Positions 28,928-37,914 are shown, counted from the stretch's first letter. The stretch is 64,000 bases of DNA from DASQZT01 sp963728965 (GCA_963728965.1 CAVSMH010000006.1:1550001-1614000); one strand, 5' to 3'. Notes: a model not told the origin generated them from the sequence alone. Numbers and translations are program-made.

Positions 28928-30652
28928 ATGAGCGCCGAACTCATCGTGCTGAGCGGTTCGCTGCTGGGGGCGTGTTTTCCGCTGGGGGAAAGCGAAGTGC
29001 GGATCGGGCGCGCCCCGGGCGCGGAGATCCGGATCAGCGAACCGGAAGTGGCGTGGGAACACTGCGTGGTGCGGCCGCGGGAAGGACGCTACCACCTCTT
29101 CGACCGTCGTTCGGGCACGGGCACATACGTGAACGGGATGCGGATTACGGAGCACTGCTTCGAAGCGGGCGACCAGGTGAACGTCGGCGAAACGGTGCTG
29201 GTCTACCGCGAGGATGTGCCGGCGCAGCCGGACTCGCCGCAGCACGTGCTGCTGCGGGCCTGCGCACTGCAGTTTCTGTTCCGCGCGCTGGCGATGTCGC
29301 ACAGCGCAGAGCATCGCTCCGCGCTGGAGTCGCCACTCCTGCGGCTGATTGCGGACATGGTGCCGTCGAGCAGCGGGGCGGTGCTGCTGGGGCGGGACGA
29401 AGAGGAGCTGCGGGCGGCGGCCCGCGATCATGCCGGCGGGCCGAACCTGGAAGAGATCGCTGCGCGCACCGTCCGGGAAGGCGGCGTGATCGATCCCGGG
29501 CTGGGCACCATTGCCCTGGGGCTGTACGTGCGCGGGGGATTGGCGGGGGTGCTGGCGGCATGCTTTCCGGCCGCGGCCGCGGGAGATCTGGCGGACCATC
29601 GCGACACGCTGGGCGCGATCGCGACGTTGGGGGCCGCGGCGCTCGAAACCGTGCGCGACCTGGAACGGCTGCAAACCGAAAAGGAAGACCTGTTGGAACG
29701 GATCGGGGCGGGGGAGACGGGCATTGTGGGGGAGAGCCCGGCGATTCGCAAACTGCTCCAGATGATTGCGCGCGTGGCGCCGCAGGACACGTCGGTGCTG
29801 GTGCTGGGAGAGAGCGGCACGGGCAAGGAACTGGTGGCGCGGGCGCTGCACCGGCAGAGCCGGCGCGCGGCCAAGCCATTCGTGGCGATCAACTGCGCGG
29901 CGCTGACGGAGACCCTGCTCGAAAGCGAACTCTTCGGCCACGAAAAGGGCGCGTTCACGGGCGCGGTGGCGCAGAAGAAGGGCAAGCTGGAGATGGCCGA
30001 AGGGGGCACGGTGTTCCTGGATGAAATCGGCGAGCTGGCGCCGACGCTCCAGGCCAAGCTGCTGCGCGTGTTGCAACAGCGGGAGTTCGAACGGGTCGGC
30101 GGCACGCACACGTTGACCCTGAACATGCGGCTGATCGCCGCCACCAATCGCGACCTGGCCGCGGAGGTGCGGCGCAATGCGTTTCGCGAGGACCTCTATC
30201 ATCGGCTCAACGTGGTGGCGCTGCGCGTGCCGGCGCTGCGCGACCGGCCGGACGACATTCCCGCGATCAGCCGGTACTTTCTGAGCCGGGCGGCGGCGCA
30301 GTGCCGCCGGCGGGTGGCGGGCATTTCGCCCGAGGCGGCACGATATTTACTGCAGTACTCGTGGCCGGGCAATGTGCGCGAGCTGGAGAACGCCATCGAG
30401 CGCGCGGTGGTGTTGGGAGAAGGGGACACGGTGCTTCCGGAGGACCTGCCGGAGACCATTCTGGATGCGGCGGCAGTGCCGGAAGTGCCGGGAGCGCTGC
30501 AATCCTCGGTGGTGGATGCCAAGCGGCAGCGGATTCTCTCGGCCTGGCGCGAGGCGGGGGGCGACCACAACAAAGCGGCGGCGCTGCTCAACGTCCACCC
30601 CAATTCGCTGCGCCGCCTGCTCCGCGTCCTCAACCTGCGCGACTTGTTGTAA
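28928..30652 (+). CDS. Sigma54-dependent activator with FHA and GAF domains
   Basis: 574 residues. Residues 1-95 form an FHA domain (SEVRIGRAPGAEIRISEPEV, RRSGTGTYVNGMRI), which binds phosphothreonine peptides. Residues 110-250 look GAF-like. The AAA+ domain has Walker A GESGTGKE (294-301), the sigma54-contact loop GAFTGA (341-346) and Walker B GGTVFLDEIGE. The C-terminus is a Fis-type helix-turn-helix (HNKAAALLNVHPNSLRRLL). Activity is therefore likely controlled by Ser/Thr phosphorylation rather than by a two-component receiver. It is divergent from a sigma54-promoter gene and probably binds the palindromes between them. Confidence 0.93.
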   Translation: MSAELIVLSGSLLGACFPLGESEVRIGRAPGAEIRISEPEVAWEHCVVRPREGRYHLFDRRSGTGTYVNGMRITEHCFEAGDQVNVGETVLVYREDVPAQPDSPQHVLLRACALQFLFRALAMSHSAEHRSALESPLLRLIADMVPSSSGAVLLGRDEEELRAAARDHAGGPNLEEIAARTVREGGVIDPGLGTIALGLYVRGGLAGVLAACFPAAAAGDLADHRDTLGAIATLGAAALETVRDLERLQTEKEDLLERIGAGETGIVGESPAIRKLLQMIARVAPQDTSVLVLGESGTGKELVARALHRQSRRAAKPFVAINCAALTETLLESELFGHEKGAFTGAVAQKKGKLEMAEGGTVFLDEIGELAPTLQAKLLRVLQQREFERVGGTHTLTLNMRLIAATNRDLAAEVRRNAFREDLYHRLNVVALRVPALRDRPDDIPAISRYFLSRAAAQCRRRVAGISPEAARYLLQYSWPGNVRELENAIERAVVLGEGDTVLPEDLPETILDAAAVPEVPGALQSSVVDAKRQRILSAWREAGGDHNKAAALLNVHPNSLRRLLRVLNLRDLL

Positions 30653-30653
30653 G

Positions 30654-30699
30654 GGGCGCCGCGCGGCGGGCTTCCCGTCCCGCTCCCATGGAGGCGCCC
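30654..30699 (+). other. Nested hairpin after the activator gene
   Basis: GGGCGCC (30654-30660) pairs with GGCGCCC (30693-30699), and an inner GCGGG/CCCGC stem is possible. It begins just after the stop codon and lacks a U-tract, so it is at most a Rho-type or stabilising end. Confidence 0.35.
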
Positions 30700-30805
30700 G
30701 GCTCCGAACATGGGCGTGAAAGGAACCGGCGCCTCGCAGCATTACCCGGCTGAAGCGCCAGGCAGGCCACGGAATCCGGTGGCCCGGCCGGCTCTGGAGG
30801 CTACC

Positions 30806-33163
30806 ATGTCGCTGCGATTTCCATTTCTGCTGGTTCCGGCTGCCGCCGCCGTTTGCCTGACGGCCGCCGCCGCGTCCCCCGACATCGCGCCGGGGACGCT
30901 GCGTTCCCCCAAAGGGCTCTGCCCGCTCAAGCACACCGACGTTCGCGCGGCGATCAGCGGTCCGCTGGCGCGCGTCACCGTCACCCAGGAGTTCGAGAAT
31001 CCGTTCGCCGAAAAAATCGAGGCGGTCTACACGTTTCCGCTGCCGCCAGACGCGGCGGTGGACGATATGACGATGCGGGTGGGCGAGCGCACCATTCGCG
31101 GCATCATCAAGACCCGCGAGGAAGCGCGCAAGATCTACGACGAGGCGCGCCGCACGGGCCACGTGGCCGGCCTGCTCGACCAGGAGCGGCCGAACATCTT
31201 CACGCAGTCGGTGGCCAACATCACGCCCGGCGCGCAAGTGAAGATCACCATCAGCTATGTGGAGACGGTCCCTTACGAGGCGGGTTCGTACGAATTCGAC
31301 TTCCCGATGGTGGTGGCGCCGCGGTACATGCCGGGCCGGCCCACCGGGAAACAGGGCGGCGGCTGGGCGCCGGACACGACGGGGGTGCCGGACGGCTCGC
31401 GCATTTCGCCGCCGGTGACGCCCGAAGGCACGCGCGCCGGACACGATATTTCCCTCGAGGTGAAGCTCGACTCCGGGGTGGCGATCGAGTCGTTGGCCTC
31501 GAAGACGCACGCGGTGGCCATCGAGCGGCAGGCGGCGAACCGCGCCGTGGTGCGGCTGCGCGACCAGGCGACGATTCCGAACCGGGACTTCATCCTGCGC
31601 TACGCGGTAGCGGGCAGGCGCCTGGAGGATGCCGTGCTGACTCACAAATCCGGCAAGGACGGATATTTCACCCTGCTGCTACAGCCGCCCCAGCGGGTAG
31701 CGCCGGCGGAGGTCACTGCCAAGGAACTGGTGTTCGTGCTCGACACTTCGGGGTCGATGTCCGGATTTCCCATCGAGAAAGCCAAGGAGACGATGCGGCT
31801 CGCGCTCGACGGGCTGAATCCGCACGACACGTTCAACCTCATCACCTTTTCCGGCGACACGCACGTGCTGTTTCCGCAGCCGGTGCCGGCGACTTCGGAG
31901 AACCTGGTCCGCGCGCAGGAGTTTCTGCGGTCGCGCGGGGGCAGCGGCGGGACGGAGATGATGCGCGCCATCCGCGCCGCGCTGGAGCCGTCCGATCATC
32001 AGGACCATGTGCGCGTGGTGTGCTTCATGACGGATGGCGAAGTGGGCAACGATTTCGAGATTCTGTCCGAGATCCAGCGCCACCCCAACGCGCGGGTGTT
32101 CGCGTTCGGAATCGGCAGCTCCGTCAATCGGTTCCTGCTGGACAACATGGCGCGCCAGGGGCGCGGCGACGTGGAGTACGTGGGGCTGAAGGACGACGGA
32201 TCGGCCGCCGCGCGCCGCTTTCACGAACGGGTGCGCAGTCCGCTGCTGACCGACATCGCCATCGACTGGGGAGGGCTTGCGGTGACGGATGTTTACCCCA
32301 CCCGGATCCCGGATGTGTTCGCGGCGAAACCGGTGGTCCTGTCGGGCCGCTACACTTCACCGGGCAGCGGCACCGTCCGGCTGCGCGGCAAAATGGCGGG
32401 CCGCGATTTCACCCGCGAGATCCGCGTGACGCTGCCGGCGGCGCAGCAGGAGAACGATGTGCTGGGGACGTTGTGGGCGCGGCGCAAGATCGCGGACCTC
32501 ATGAGCCGGGATTTCGCAGGGCTCCAATACGGCGCGCCCGGCGCGGAGGTCAAAGACGAGATCACCCGGCTGGGGCTGGAGTTCCGCCTGATGACCCAGT
32601 TCACGTCGTTCGTGGCCGTGGAAGAGAAGACGGTAACCGAAGGCGGGCAGCCGCGCCGGGTGGAGGTGCCGGTCGAGATGCCGGAAGGGATGAGCTATGA
32701 GGGCGTGTTCGGCCGGGAGGCGGACCGGGTAGCGATGAACCGGCCCATGGCGGCCAGCGGCCAGTTTGCCATGGCCGGAGGGGTGGCGGGCGGTGTGATA
32801 GGCGGGGTGTTTGCGACTGCGGGGAATCCAGCAGCGGCGCCCAGGCGAGTGGCCGAGGAGACGGCTGCGGCTGGAAACCGGCGGTCGCACGTGGACTTCC
32901 GGATTGCCGCGCTGATCCAGCGGGTCAAGGACGGCCGCCGACCCGCGGTGGACGAATCGCGCTTCGTTTTCGGCGGCGAGGCGTACCTGCGGATTACGCT
33001 GGTGGACGCTTCGGCGGCCAACCTGGCACAACTGCGGAAGGCGGGTTTGACCGTGGCCGGGCAGCAGGGCAATACCGTGACGGGGCACATCGCGCTGGAC
33101 AAACTGGAGACGTTGGCGAAGTCGGCGTTCCTCTCGTGGGTTGCGCCGTGGATGAGGCGGTGA
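30806..33163 (+). CDS. VIT and von Willebrand factor A domain protein, secreted
   Basis: 785 residues with a signal peptide (about 1-23). The VIT (inter-alpha-trypsin-inhibitor) domain at about 35-170 contains TVTQEFENPFAEKIEAVYTF and EEARKIYDEARRTGHVAGL. The vWA domain carries the MIDAS motif DTSGSM (313-318) and later FMTDGEVGND. About 250 further residues include a Gly/Ala-rich low-complexity stretch (GGVAGGVIGGVF). The last 65 residues resemble the prosegment-like domain seen in secreted proteases. VIT-vWA proteins are extracellular or envelope adhesion or scaffolding proteins; the ligand is unknown. ATG 30806 has GGAGG seven bases upstream. Confidence 0.9.
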   Translation: MSLRFPFLLVPAAAAVCLTAAAASPDIAPGTLRSPKGLCPLKHTDVRAAISGPLARVTVTQEFENPFAEKIEAVYTFPLPPDAAVDDMTMRVGERTIRGIIKTREEARKIYDEARRTGHVAGLLDQERPNIFTQSVANITPGAQVKITISYVETVPYEAGSYEFDFPMVVAPRYMPGRPTGKQGGGWAPDTTGVPDGSRISPPVTPEGTRAGHDISLEVKLDSGVAIESLASKTHAVAIERQAANRAVVRLRDQATIPNRDFILRYAVAGRRLEDAVLTHKSGKDGYFTLLLQPPQRVAPAEVTAKELVFVLDTSGSMSGFPIEKAKETMRLALDGLNPHDTFNLITFSGDTHVLFPQPVPATSENLVRAQEFLRSRGGSGGTEMMRAIRAALEPSDHQDHVRVVCFMTDGEVGNDFEILSEIQRHPNARVFAFGIGSSVNRFLLDNMARQGRGDVEYVGLKDDGSAAARRFHERVRSPLLTDIAIDWGGLAVTDVYPTRIPDVFAAKPVVLSGRYTSPGSGTVRLRGKMAGRDFTREIRVTLPAAQQENDVLGTLWARRKIADLMSRDFAGLQYGAPGAEVKDEITRLGLEFRLMTQFTSFVAVEEKTVTEGGQPRRVEVPVEMPEGMSYEGVFGREADRVAMNRPMAASGQFAMAGGVAGGVIGGVFATAGNPAAAPRRVAEETAAAGNRRSHVDFRIAALIQRVKDGRRPAVDESRFVFGGEAYLRITLVDASAANLAQLRKAGLTVAGQQGNTVTGHIALDKLETLAKSAFLSWVAPWMRR

Positions 33164-33221
33164 ACCGTATGGAAACTCACCTTCAGAAGGGCGGAGCCCA
33201 ATCGCACAGTGTGTAAATGAT

Positions 33222-33262
33222 GCCGTTTCGAGTGTAACGGCTACTTGAGGCTGGCCGTTTTT
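33222..33262 (+). terminator. Intrinsic terminator with competing upstream hairpin
   Basis: AACGGC (33236-33241) can pair with downstream GCCGTT (33254-33259), which runs into five T, forming a terminator about 70 bases after the VIT/vWA stop. The same AACGGC also pairs with an upstream GCCGTT (33222-33227). The two hairpins are mutually exclusive, as in attenuators, although both may simply shape the 3' end. Confidence 0.5.
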
Positions 33263-33330
33263 CAGACGGGAAGCCTGGAATCGGGGAATGGCCCGGTGGT
33301 TGCAACAGGAGAGGGCAGTTGAAGTGGCGC

Positions 33331-33348
33331 GAACCGGTGGTCCGGTTC
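33331..33348. promoter_or_regulatory. Inverted repeat related to the 28.7-kb palindromes
   Basis: GAACCGG-TGGT-CCGGTTC: the same half-site as at 28701 and 28863, but with four extra central bases. It lies 180 bases before the TIGR03435 pseudogene. Confidence 0.35.
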
Positions 33349-33365
33349 CAGTTCGCAAAGAATTG

Positions 33366-33392
33366 GGCCGGTGCCACCGGTTTTACTTTTTT
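33366..33392 (+). terminator. Second terminator-like hairpin
   Basis: CCGGT (33368-33372) pairs with ACCGG (33376-33380), extended by two G-U pairs, followed by TTTTACTTTTTT. The 361-base gap 33164-33524 has no credible gene; besides this hairpin it holds the terminator at 33222-33262 and the inverted repeat at 33331. Confidence 0.45.
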
Positions 33393-33524
33393 GGGCCGCC
33401 TCAACGCGGGTGAAAATCCCTGCCCGGCGGGGCGGAGCGTCACAAAAATCACGCGAGCATCGTTATCCTTCTGGCGGCGGCATTTGGCTGCGCCCAAGTA
33501 ATCCAAGCAAAGGAGATTCACCCC

Positions 33525-34528
33525 ATGGTTCGAGTCCTCGCAGGGGCCGGCGCGGTGGCCCTGCTGGTGTGCGCGGCGCAGGCCCAGACGGAAGAGGCTC
33601 CGGCATTCGAGGTGGCTTCCATCAAGCAGGCGGCGCCCCAGCCCGCCGGAATGATGCGGGTGATGATGCGCGGTGGACCGGGGACGCCCGATCCCGGGCA
33701 GCTCACCTTTTCCAACGTCACGCTGAAGAACGTGCTGATGAACGCTTACGACGTGAAGGGCTACCAGATCCAGGGTCCCGGCTGGCTCGATACGGAACGG
33801 TACGACATTACCGCCAAAATACCGAAGGGAGCCAGCAAGGAGCAGTTCCGGCTGATGCTCCAAAACCTGCTGGCGGAACGGTTCAAGGTGGGGCTGCATC
33901 GTGAGACCAAGGAAATGCCGATTGTATTCGCTGGTGGTGGCGAAGGGCGGGGTGAAGATGAAAGAGTCGCCGGACGAGCCCTCCGCGGACAGTACCAAGG
34001 GCGAAGGTCCCGCGGCCACGGGTGGAGCGCCGCCGCCACCTCCGCCGGATCGGCCGTTCGAGAAATCGGCAGGCCATATGAGCGTCGGCAAGGACGGGAT
34101 GCCGCAACTGCCGGCCGGCGCGCCGAAGGGGGCCATGATGGTGATGATGAATGGCGGCCGAGTTCCGCATGTCTTCGAACGGCCAGACCATGAGCGGCCT
34201 GGTGAACATGCTGGCCAACCAGTTGGGGAAGCCGGTGCAAGACGATACCGGGCTGAAGGGAAAATACGATTTCAGCCTCGATTTTGCGCCCGAGGAAGGG
34301 CAGCGGATGATGGGGGCGATGGGGCCGATGCCTCCTCCCGCCGGCGCTCCCGGACACGGGGGGGAGGCCGGGGGGCCCGGACCTATGGGGAGCGTGCCGG
34401 ACTCGCAGCCGGGGCCCAGCCTGTTCACCGCGGTGCAGGAGCAGTTGGGGCTGAAACTGGAACCGAAGAAGGGCCCGGTGGAATTGCTGGTCATCGACCG
34501 GGCGGAAAAAGTGCCCACCGAGAATTAG
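33525..34528 (+). pseudogene. TIGR03435-family secreted protein, two frameshifts
   Basis: The first part (signal peptide, then FEVASIKQAAPQ, FSNVTLKNVLMNAYDVKGYQI, ITAKIPKGASKEQFRLMLQ, LLAERFKVGLHRETKEMPI) is a standard TIGR03435 protein, a family abundant in Solibacter. The frame is then lost by one extra base near 33924. The next frame continues YSLVVAKGGVKMKESPDEPS. A second extra base near 34156 moves to the third frame, which continues AEFRMSSNGQTMSGLVNMLA and ends KGPVELLVIDRAEKVPTEN. All expected parts are present, so only two single-G insertions separate it from an intact gene. Recent decay or sequencing error are both possible. An AAAGGAG ribosome binding site precedes ATG 33525. Confidence 0.8.
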
Positions 34529-34637
34529 CGAAACCCTGCCCGCAGCATAGGCATCCGGGGCATGCGCGGCGGAGTCTTGAAAGGGCGGCGCGACTCTGCG
34601 GGTGAGGCGTGTTAGAGTCGCGTTTCGACAGCCTGCC

Positions 34638-35156
34638 ATGAACCGTCGGAAGTTCCTCCACGCCACCGCGGCAGCGGCGGCGGGAACCGCCGCTGGATGC
34701 GGCTCCACCCGGAGTGCCTGGCGTTTTCTTACCAGCGACGAAGCCCGGACGCTGGAAGCGATCTGCGCCTGCCTGATTCCCGCCGATGCCGATGCCGGGG
34801 CCACCGGGGCCGGCGTGATTCATTACATCGACCGCCAGTTGACGCGGCGGTTCCGCGAGCATCAACCGGCCTACCGCGCGGGCCTGGCGGCCGCGAGCGC
34901 CATGGCGGGAGGCAGTTTTGCGGATGCCGCGGGAGAGCGCCAGGAGCGGATCCTGCGCGAAATGGAGGCGCGCGCGGATACGCGGAACTTCTTCAACCTG
35001 GTGGTGACGCACACCATGCAGGGCTTCTACGGGAACCCGCGCCACGGCGGCAATCGCGATTTTGCGAGCTGGCGGATGCTGGGCGTCTCTCCGGTGCAGG
35101 TGCGCGGGCGCGACCTGTACGAGCTGACCGAAGGAGCCGCCAGTGCCAAAAGTTGA
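34638..35156 (+). CDS. Gluconate 2-dehydrogenase subunit 3 family protein
   Basis: 172 residues. MNRRKFLHATAAAAAGTAAGCGS is a twin-arginine signal that could also be lipidated at the cysteine. The rest matches the subunit-3 family: LTSDEARTLEAICACLIPAD, YIDRQLTRRFREHQPAYRAGL, and a C-terminal FNLVVTHTMQGFYGNPRHGGN and SWRMLGV. This small subunit carries the flavoprotein partner through the Tat system and sits in the periplasm. Its 3' end overlaps the GMC gene by 14 bases. ATG 34638 is chosen over 34602 because the Tat motif starts there. Confidence 0.88.
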   Translation: MNRRKFLHATAAAAAGTAAGCGSTRSAWRFLTSDEARTLEAICACLIPADADAGATGAGVIHYIDRQLTRRFREHQPAYRAGLAAASAMAGGSFADAAGERQERILREMEARADTRNFFNLVVTHTMQGFYGNPRHGGNRDFASWRMLGVSPVQVRGRDLYELTEGAASAKS

Positions 35157-36792
35157 TGCGGTCGTGGTAGGAGCGGGGGCGGGCGGTGGCGTGACGGCGA
35201 AGGAACTCGCCTCTGCCGGGCTCAGCGTAGTGGTGCTGGAACGGGGACGCTGGGTGGGGCCCAACGACGACCGCAAGGACGACCTCCGCAACCAGCGCAC
35301 CTCGATTCTGGGCAACAACAGCGGCCCGGAGGACGAAGGCAATCCGCGCGTGGCGGTGGACCTTGAGGGGCGCGAGCGCATCGTGCGGCCGAGCGAGGGC
35401 GGCTACTCCAACAACGCGGCGTGCGTGGGGGGCGGCACCCTGACCTACGGTGCGATGGCCTGGCGCTATCTGCCCACCGACTTCCGCATGCGCACGACTT
35501 ATGGGGCGCCTGAAGGCAGCACGCTCGAAGACTGGCCCATCGGCTACGACGACCTGGAGCCCTACTACGAAAAAGCCGAGTGGGAGGTGGGCGTTTCAGG
35601 CGACGACTCGAACAACGTTTTCAAGGGTCCGCGCCGGAAGCCGCTGCCCATGCCGCCGCTTCCGCCGACCGGCGAGCACCGCATCCTGAAGGCTGCCGCC
35701 GAACGATTGCAGCTCCACCCGTTCGATATCCCGATGCTCCGCAACAGCGTGCCGTACGGTGGGCGCGGTCCCTGCATGCGCTGCCGCTGGTGCGTGGGGT
35801 TCCCGTGCGAAGTGAACGCCAAATGCGGCACGCAGAATACGGTAATTCCGGCGGCACTGGCCACCGGGCTGTGCGAGCTGCGGACCGGGGCCATGGCGAA
35901 GGAGATCCGGTTCGACGAGCGGGGCCGGGCCACGGGGGTAGCCTACTTCGACGAAAACAACCGGCTCCAGGTCCAGGAAGCCGAGTTGGTGGTGGTTTCG
36001 GGGGCGGCCACCGAATCCGCCCGCCTGCTGCTCAACTCGAAGCACCGGCTGTTTCCGGCGGGGCTCGGCAACCGCTCCGATTGGGTGGGGCGCAATCTCC
36101 AGGGCCATACCTATACCGGCGCCATCGGGTACTTCGCCGAAGAGGTTTACGACGATATCGGGCCCGGCGCCGGCATAGCCATCTGCGACTTCAATCATGG
36201 CAATCCGGGCCTGAGGGGCGGCGCGATGCTGGCCAACGAGTTCATCCGCCTGCCCATCCAGTTCTTGAGCATGCTTCCGCCGGGCACGGCGCGGTGGGGG
36301 CAGGCGCACAAGGACGCCATGCGGAAATACTACCGCCGCACGATCGCCGTGCAGGGCCCCACGCAGGAGATGCCGCTCTGGGATTCGCGGGTGCAGCTGG
36401 ATCCCAAAGTGAAAGACCGCTGGGGCATTCCCGTGCTGCGCATCTCCGGCGACAAGCACCCGCACACGCTCGAAATCGGCCGGGCGATGTCGGCCAAGGC
36501 GGCGCTGTGGCTGAAGGAAGCCGGCGCCATCGAAATCTGGCCGAAACTGCCAGGGCGGGGAGTGAGCGGCGGACAGCACCAGGCGGGCACCTGCCGCATG
36601 GGCGACGACCCCAAGACCAGCGTGGTCAACTCCTACTGCCGGGTGCACGATGCCGATAACGTTTTCGTGATCGACGGCAGCGTGCATGTGACCAACGGCG
36701 GCTTCAACCCGGTGCTGACCATCATGGCGATTGCCTATCGCGCCTCCGGGCACATTGTGAATACGTGGAAGGGCACGAGGTTGCGGGGATGA
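35143..36792 (+). CDS. GMC-family oxidoreductase, gluconate-2-dehydrogenase-type flavoprotein
   Basis: 549 residues. FAD-binding VVVGAGAGGGVTAKELASAG lies at residues 7-26. GGGTLTYGAMAWRYLP and a cysteine-rich stretch CMRCRWCVGFPCEVNAKCG (about 212-230) follow. The C-terminal GMC signature HQAGTCRMGDDP and NVFVIDGSVHVTNGGFNPVLT end the protein. Such subunits oxidise sugars, sugar acids or alcohols in the periplasm and pass electrons to a cytochrome. The four-cysteine cluster is a feature of the gluconate/fructose dehydrogenase branch and may hold an iron-sulfur centre. The start is GTG with AAGGAG upstream. It has no signal of its own, so it probably rides with subunit 3. Confidence 0.92.
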   Translation: MPKVDAVVVGAGAGGGVTAKELASAGLSVVVLERGRWVGPNDDRKDDLRNQRTSILGNNSGPEDEGNPRVAVDLEGRERIVRPSEGGYSNNAACVGGGTLTYGAMAWRYLPTDFRMRTTYGAPEGSTLEDWPIGYDDLEPYYEKAEWEVGVSGDDSNNVFKGPRRKPLPMPPLPPTGEHRILKAAAERLQLHPFDIPMLRNSVPYGGRGPCMRCRWCVGFPCEVNAKCGTQNTVIPAALATGLCELRTGAMAKEIRFDERGRATGVAYFDENNRLQVQEAELVVVSGAATESARLLLNSKHRLFPAGLGNRSDWVGRNLQGHTYTGAIGYFAEEVYDDIGPGAGIAICDFNHGNPGLRGGAMLANEFIRLPIQFLSMLPPGTARWGQAHKDAMRKYYRRTIAVQGPTQEMPLWDSRVQLDPKVKDRWGIPVLRISGDKHPHTLEIGRAMSAKAALWLKEAGAIEIWPKLPGRGVSGGQHQAGTCRMGDDPKTSVVNSYCRVHDADNVFVIDGSVHVTNGGFNPVLTIMAIAYRASGHIVNTWKGTRLRG

Positions 36793-37820
36793 GAACGGGC
36801 GTGAAAGTCGGCATCGGGCTGGGCTCGGTTGCCGCGGCGGCGCTGCTGAGCCTGCCGGCGGCGGACCTTTATTACCAGTCGTCGTGGGGGCAAGGATGCG
36901 CCCGCTGCCACGAGATTCGCATCGACTACGACGCGTGGCGCAACTCCGCCCACCGCAAGATCAACTGCGTGGAATGCCATGCCGGGACGCTGGCGCGGAA
37001 CCTGCGGCGGGTGAAGGCGCATTGGACCGGCGCGGTCCCGGAGCAGATTCATCTCGGAACCGGGGACGTGTTCGATATGCAGGCGGCATGCGAGAAGTGC
37101 CATGGCGCGGAGTTCGCGCAGTGGCGCTCGGGTCCCCACTCCACAACCTACGCCCGGCTGCTGACCGACCCCGCGCACAACCGCAAGCGAGCGCTGATGG
37201 ACGACTGCCTGCGCTGCCACGGGATGCATTTCGAAGGCGGCATCGGCGACGTGGTCACTCCGGTGGACACGGCCGGGCCGTGGAAGCTGAAGGATCCGGG
37301 CTTCACCAACCGCCCCGCCATTCCGTGCCTCGCCTGTCACTCCATGCATCGGGAGGGCCAGCCACTGATGAAAGGCGACCAGCGCGCCGGGACGCGCCAG
37401 GAGATCATGCGGCCGTCGCTGGGGCTGTTCGACCGGCGGACGCGGATGCACGTCAGCGCCGCCGCGCTGCCCATACCCGGGGTGCGGCAAGGCACGCGAG
37501 CGGTCAAGATGAGTGCCGACCGTCGGCAGGCGCTTTGCTACCAATGCCACGCGCCGCTGGCTTCGCTGCAGGCGGCCAGCGGAGACGACCGCACACCGCT
37601 CGGCGTGCACGAGGGATTGAGCTGCCTGGCCTGCCATCAGAAACACGGCCAATGGACGCGGCAGTCGTGCAGCGACTGCCACCCGCGCCTCTCCAATTGC
37701 GGGCTCGATGTTGAGAAAATGGACACTACGTTCTTCAACCTCAAGAGCCCCCATGACATCCACCGCGTCAAGTGCCTGGACTGCCATCCCAAGGGTGTGC
37801 CGCGCAAGAAGGTCCCGTAG
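36789..37820 (+). CDS. Nine-heme periplasmic cytochrome c
   Basis: 343 residues. An N-terminal hydrophobic anchor or signal (VGIGLGSVAAAALLSLPAADL) is followed by nine CxxCH heme sites: CARCH, CVECH, CEKCH, CLRCH, CLACH, CYQCH, CLACH, CSDCH and CLDCH. The start resembles NapC/NrfH-type quinol-linked cytochromes with an early CxxCH and NSAHRKINCVECH. Its ATG overlaps the GMC stop as ATGA. It should accept electrons from the flavoprotein and relay them to the respiratory chain. Known gluconate dehydrogenases use a three-heme cytochrome subunit, so nine hemes is unusual. Confidence 0.9.
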   Translation: MRTGVKVGIGLGSVAAAALLSLPAADLYYQSSWGQGCARCHEIRIDYDAWRNSAHRKINCVECHAGTLARNLRRVKAHWTGAVPEQIHLGTGDVFDMQAACEKCHGAEFAQWRSGPHSTTYARLLTDPAHNRKRALMDDCLRCHGMHFEGGIGDVVTPVDTAGPWKLKDPGFTNRPAIPCLACHSMHREGQPLMKGDQRAGTRQEIMRPSLGLFDRRTRMHVSAAALPIPGVRQGTRAVKMSADRRQALCYQCHAPLASLQAASGDDRTPLGVHEGLSCLACHQKHGQWTRQSCSDCHPRLSNCGLDVEKMDTTFFNLKSPHDIHRVKCLDCHPKGVPRKKVP

Positions 37821-37885
37821 TACGGAAGCGGACCGATGGTAGTACCGGCCCGTGAGCCGACCCGATTCAGAGCACCCGGGTTCCG

Positions 37886-37914
37886 TTGTTTCGCAGTACG
37901 TCGTATGTTATGAT
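37886..37914 (+). promoter_or_regulatory. Sigma70-type promoter giving a near-leaderless transcript
   Basis: TTGTTT (37886-37891) and TATGAT (37909-37914) with a 17-base spacer. Transcription would start near 37921, only four bases before ATG 37925, which has no ribosome binding site. Confidence 0.65.
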
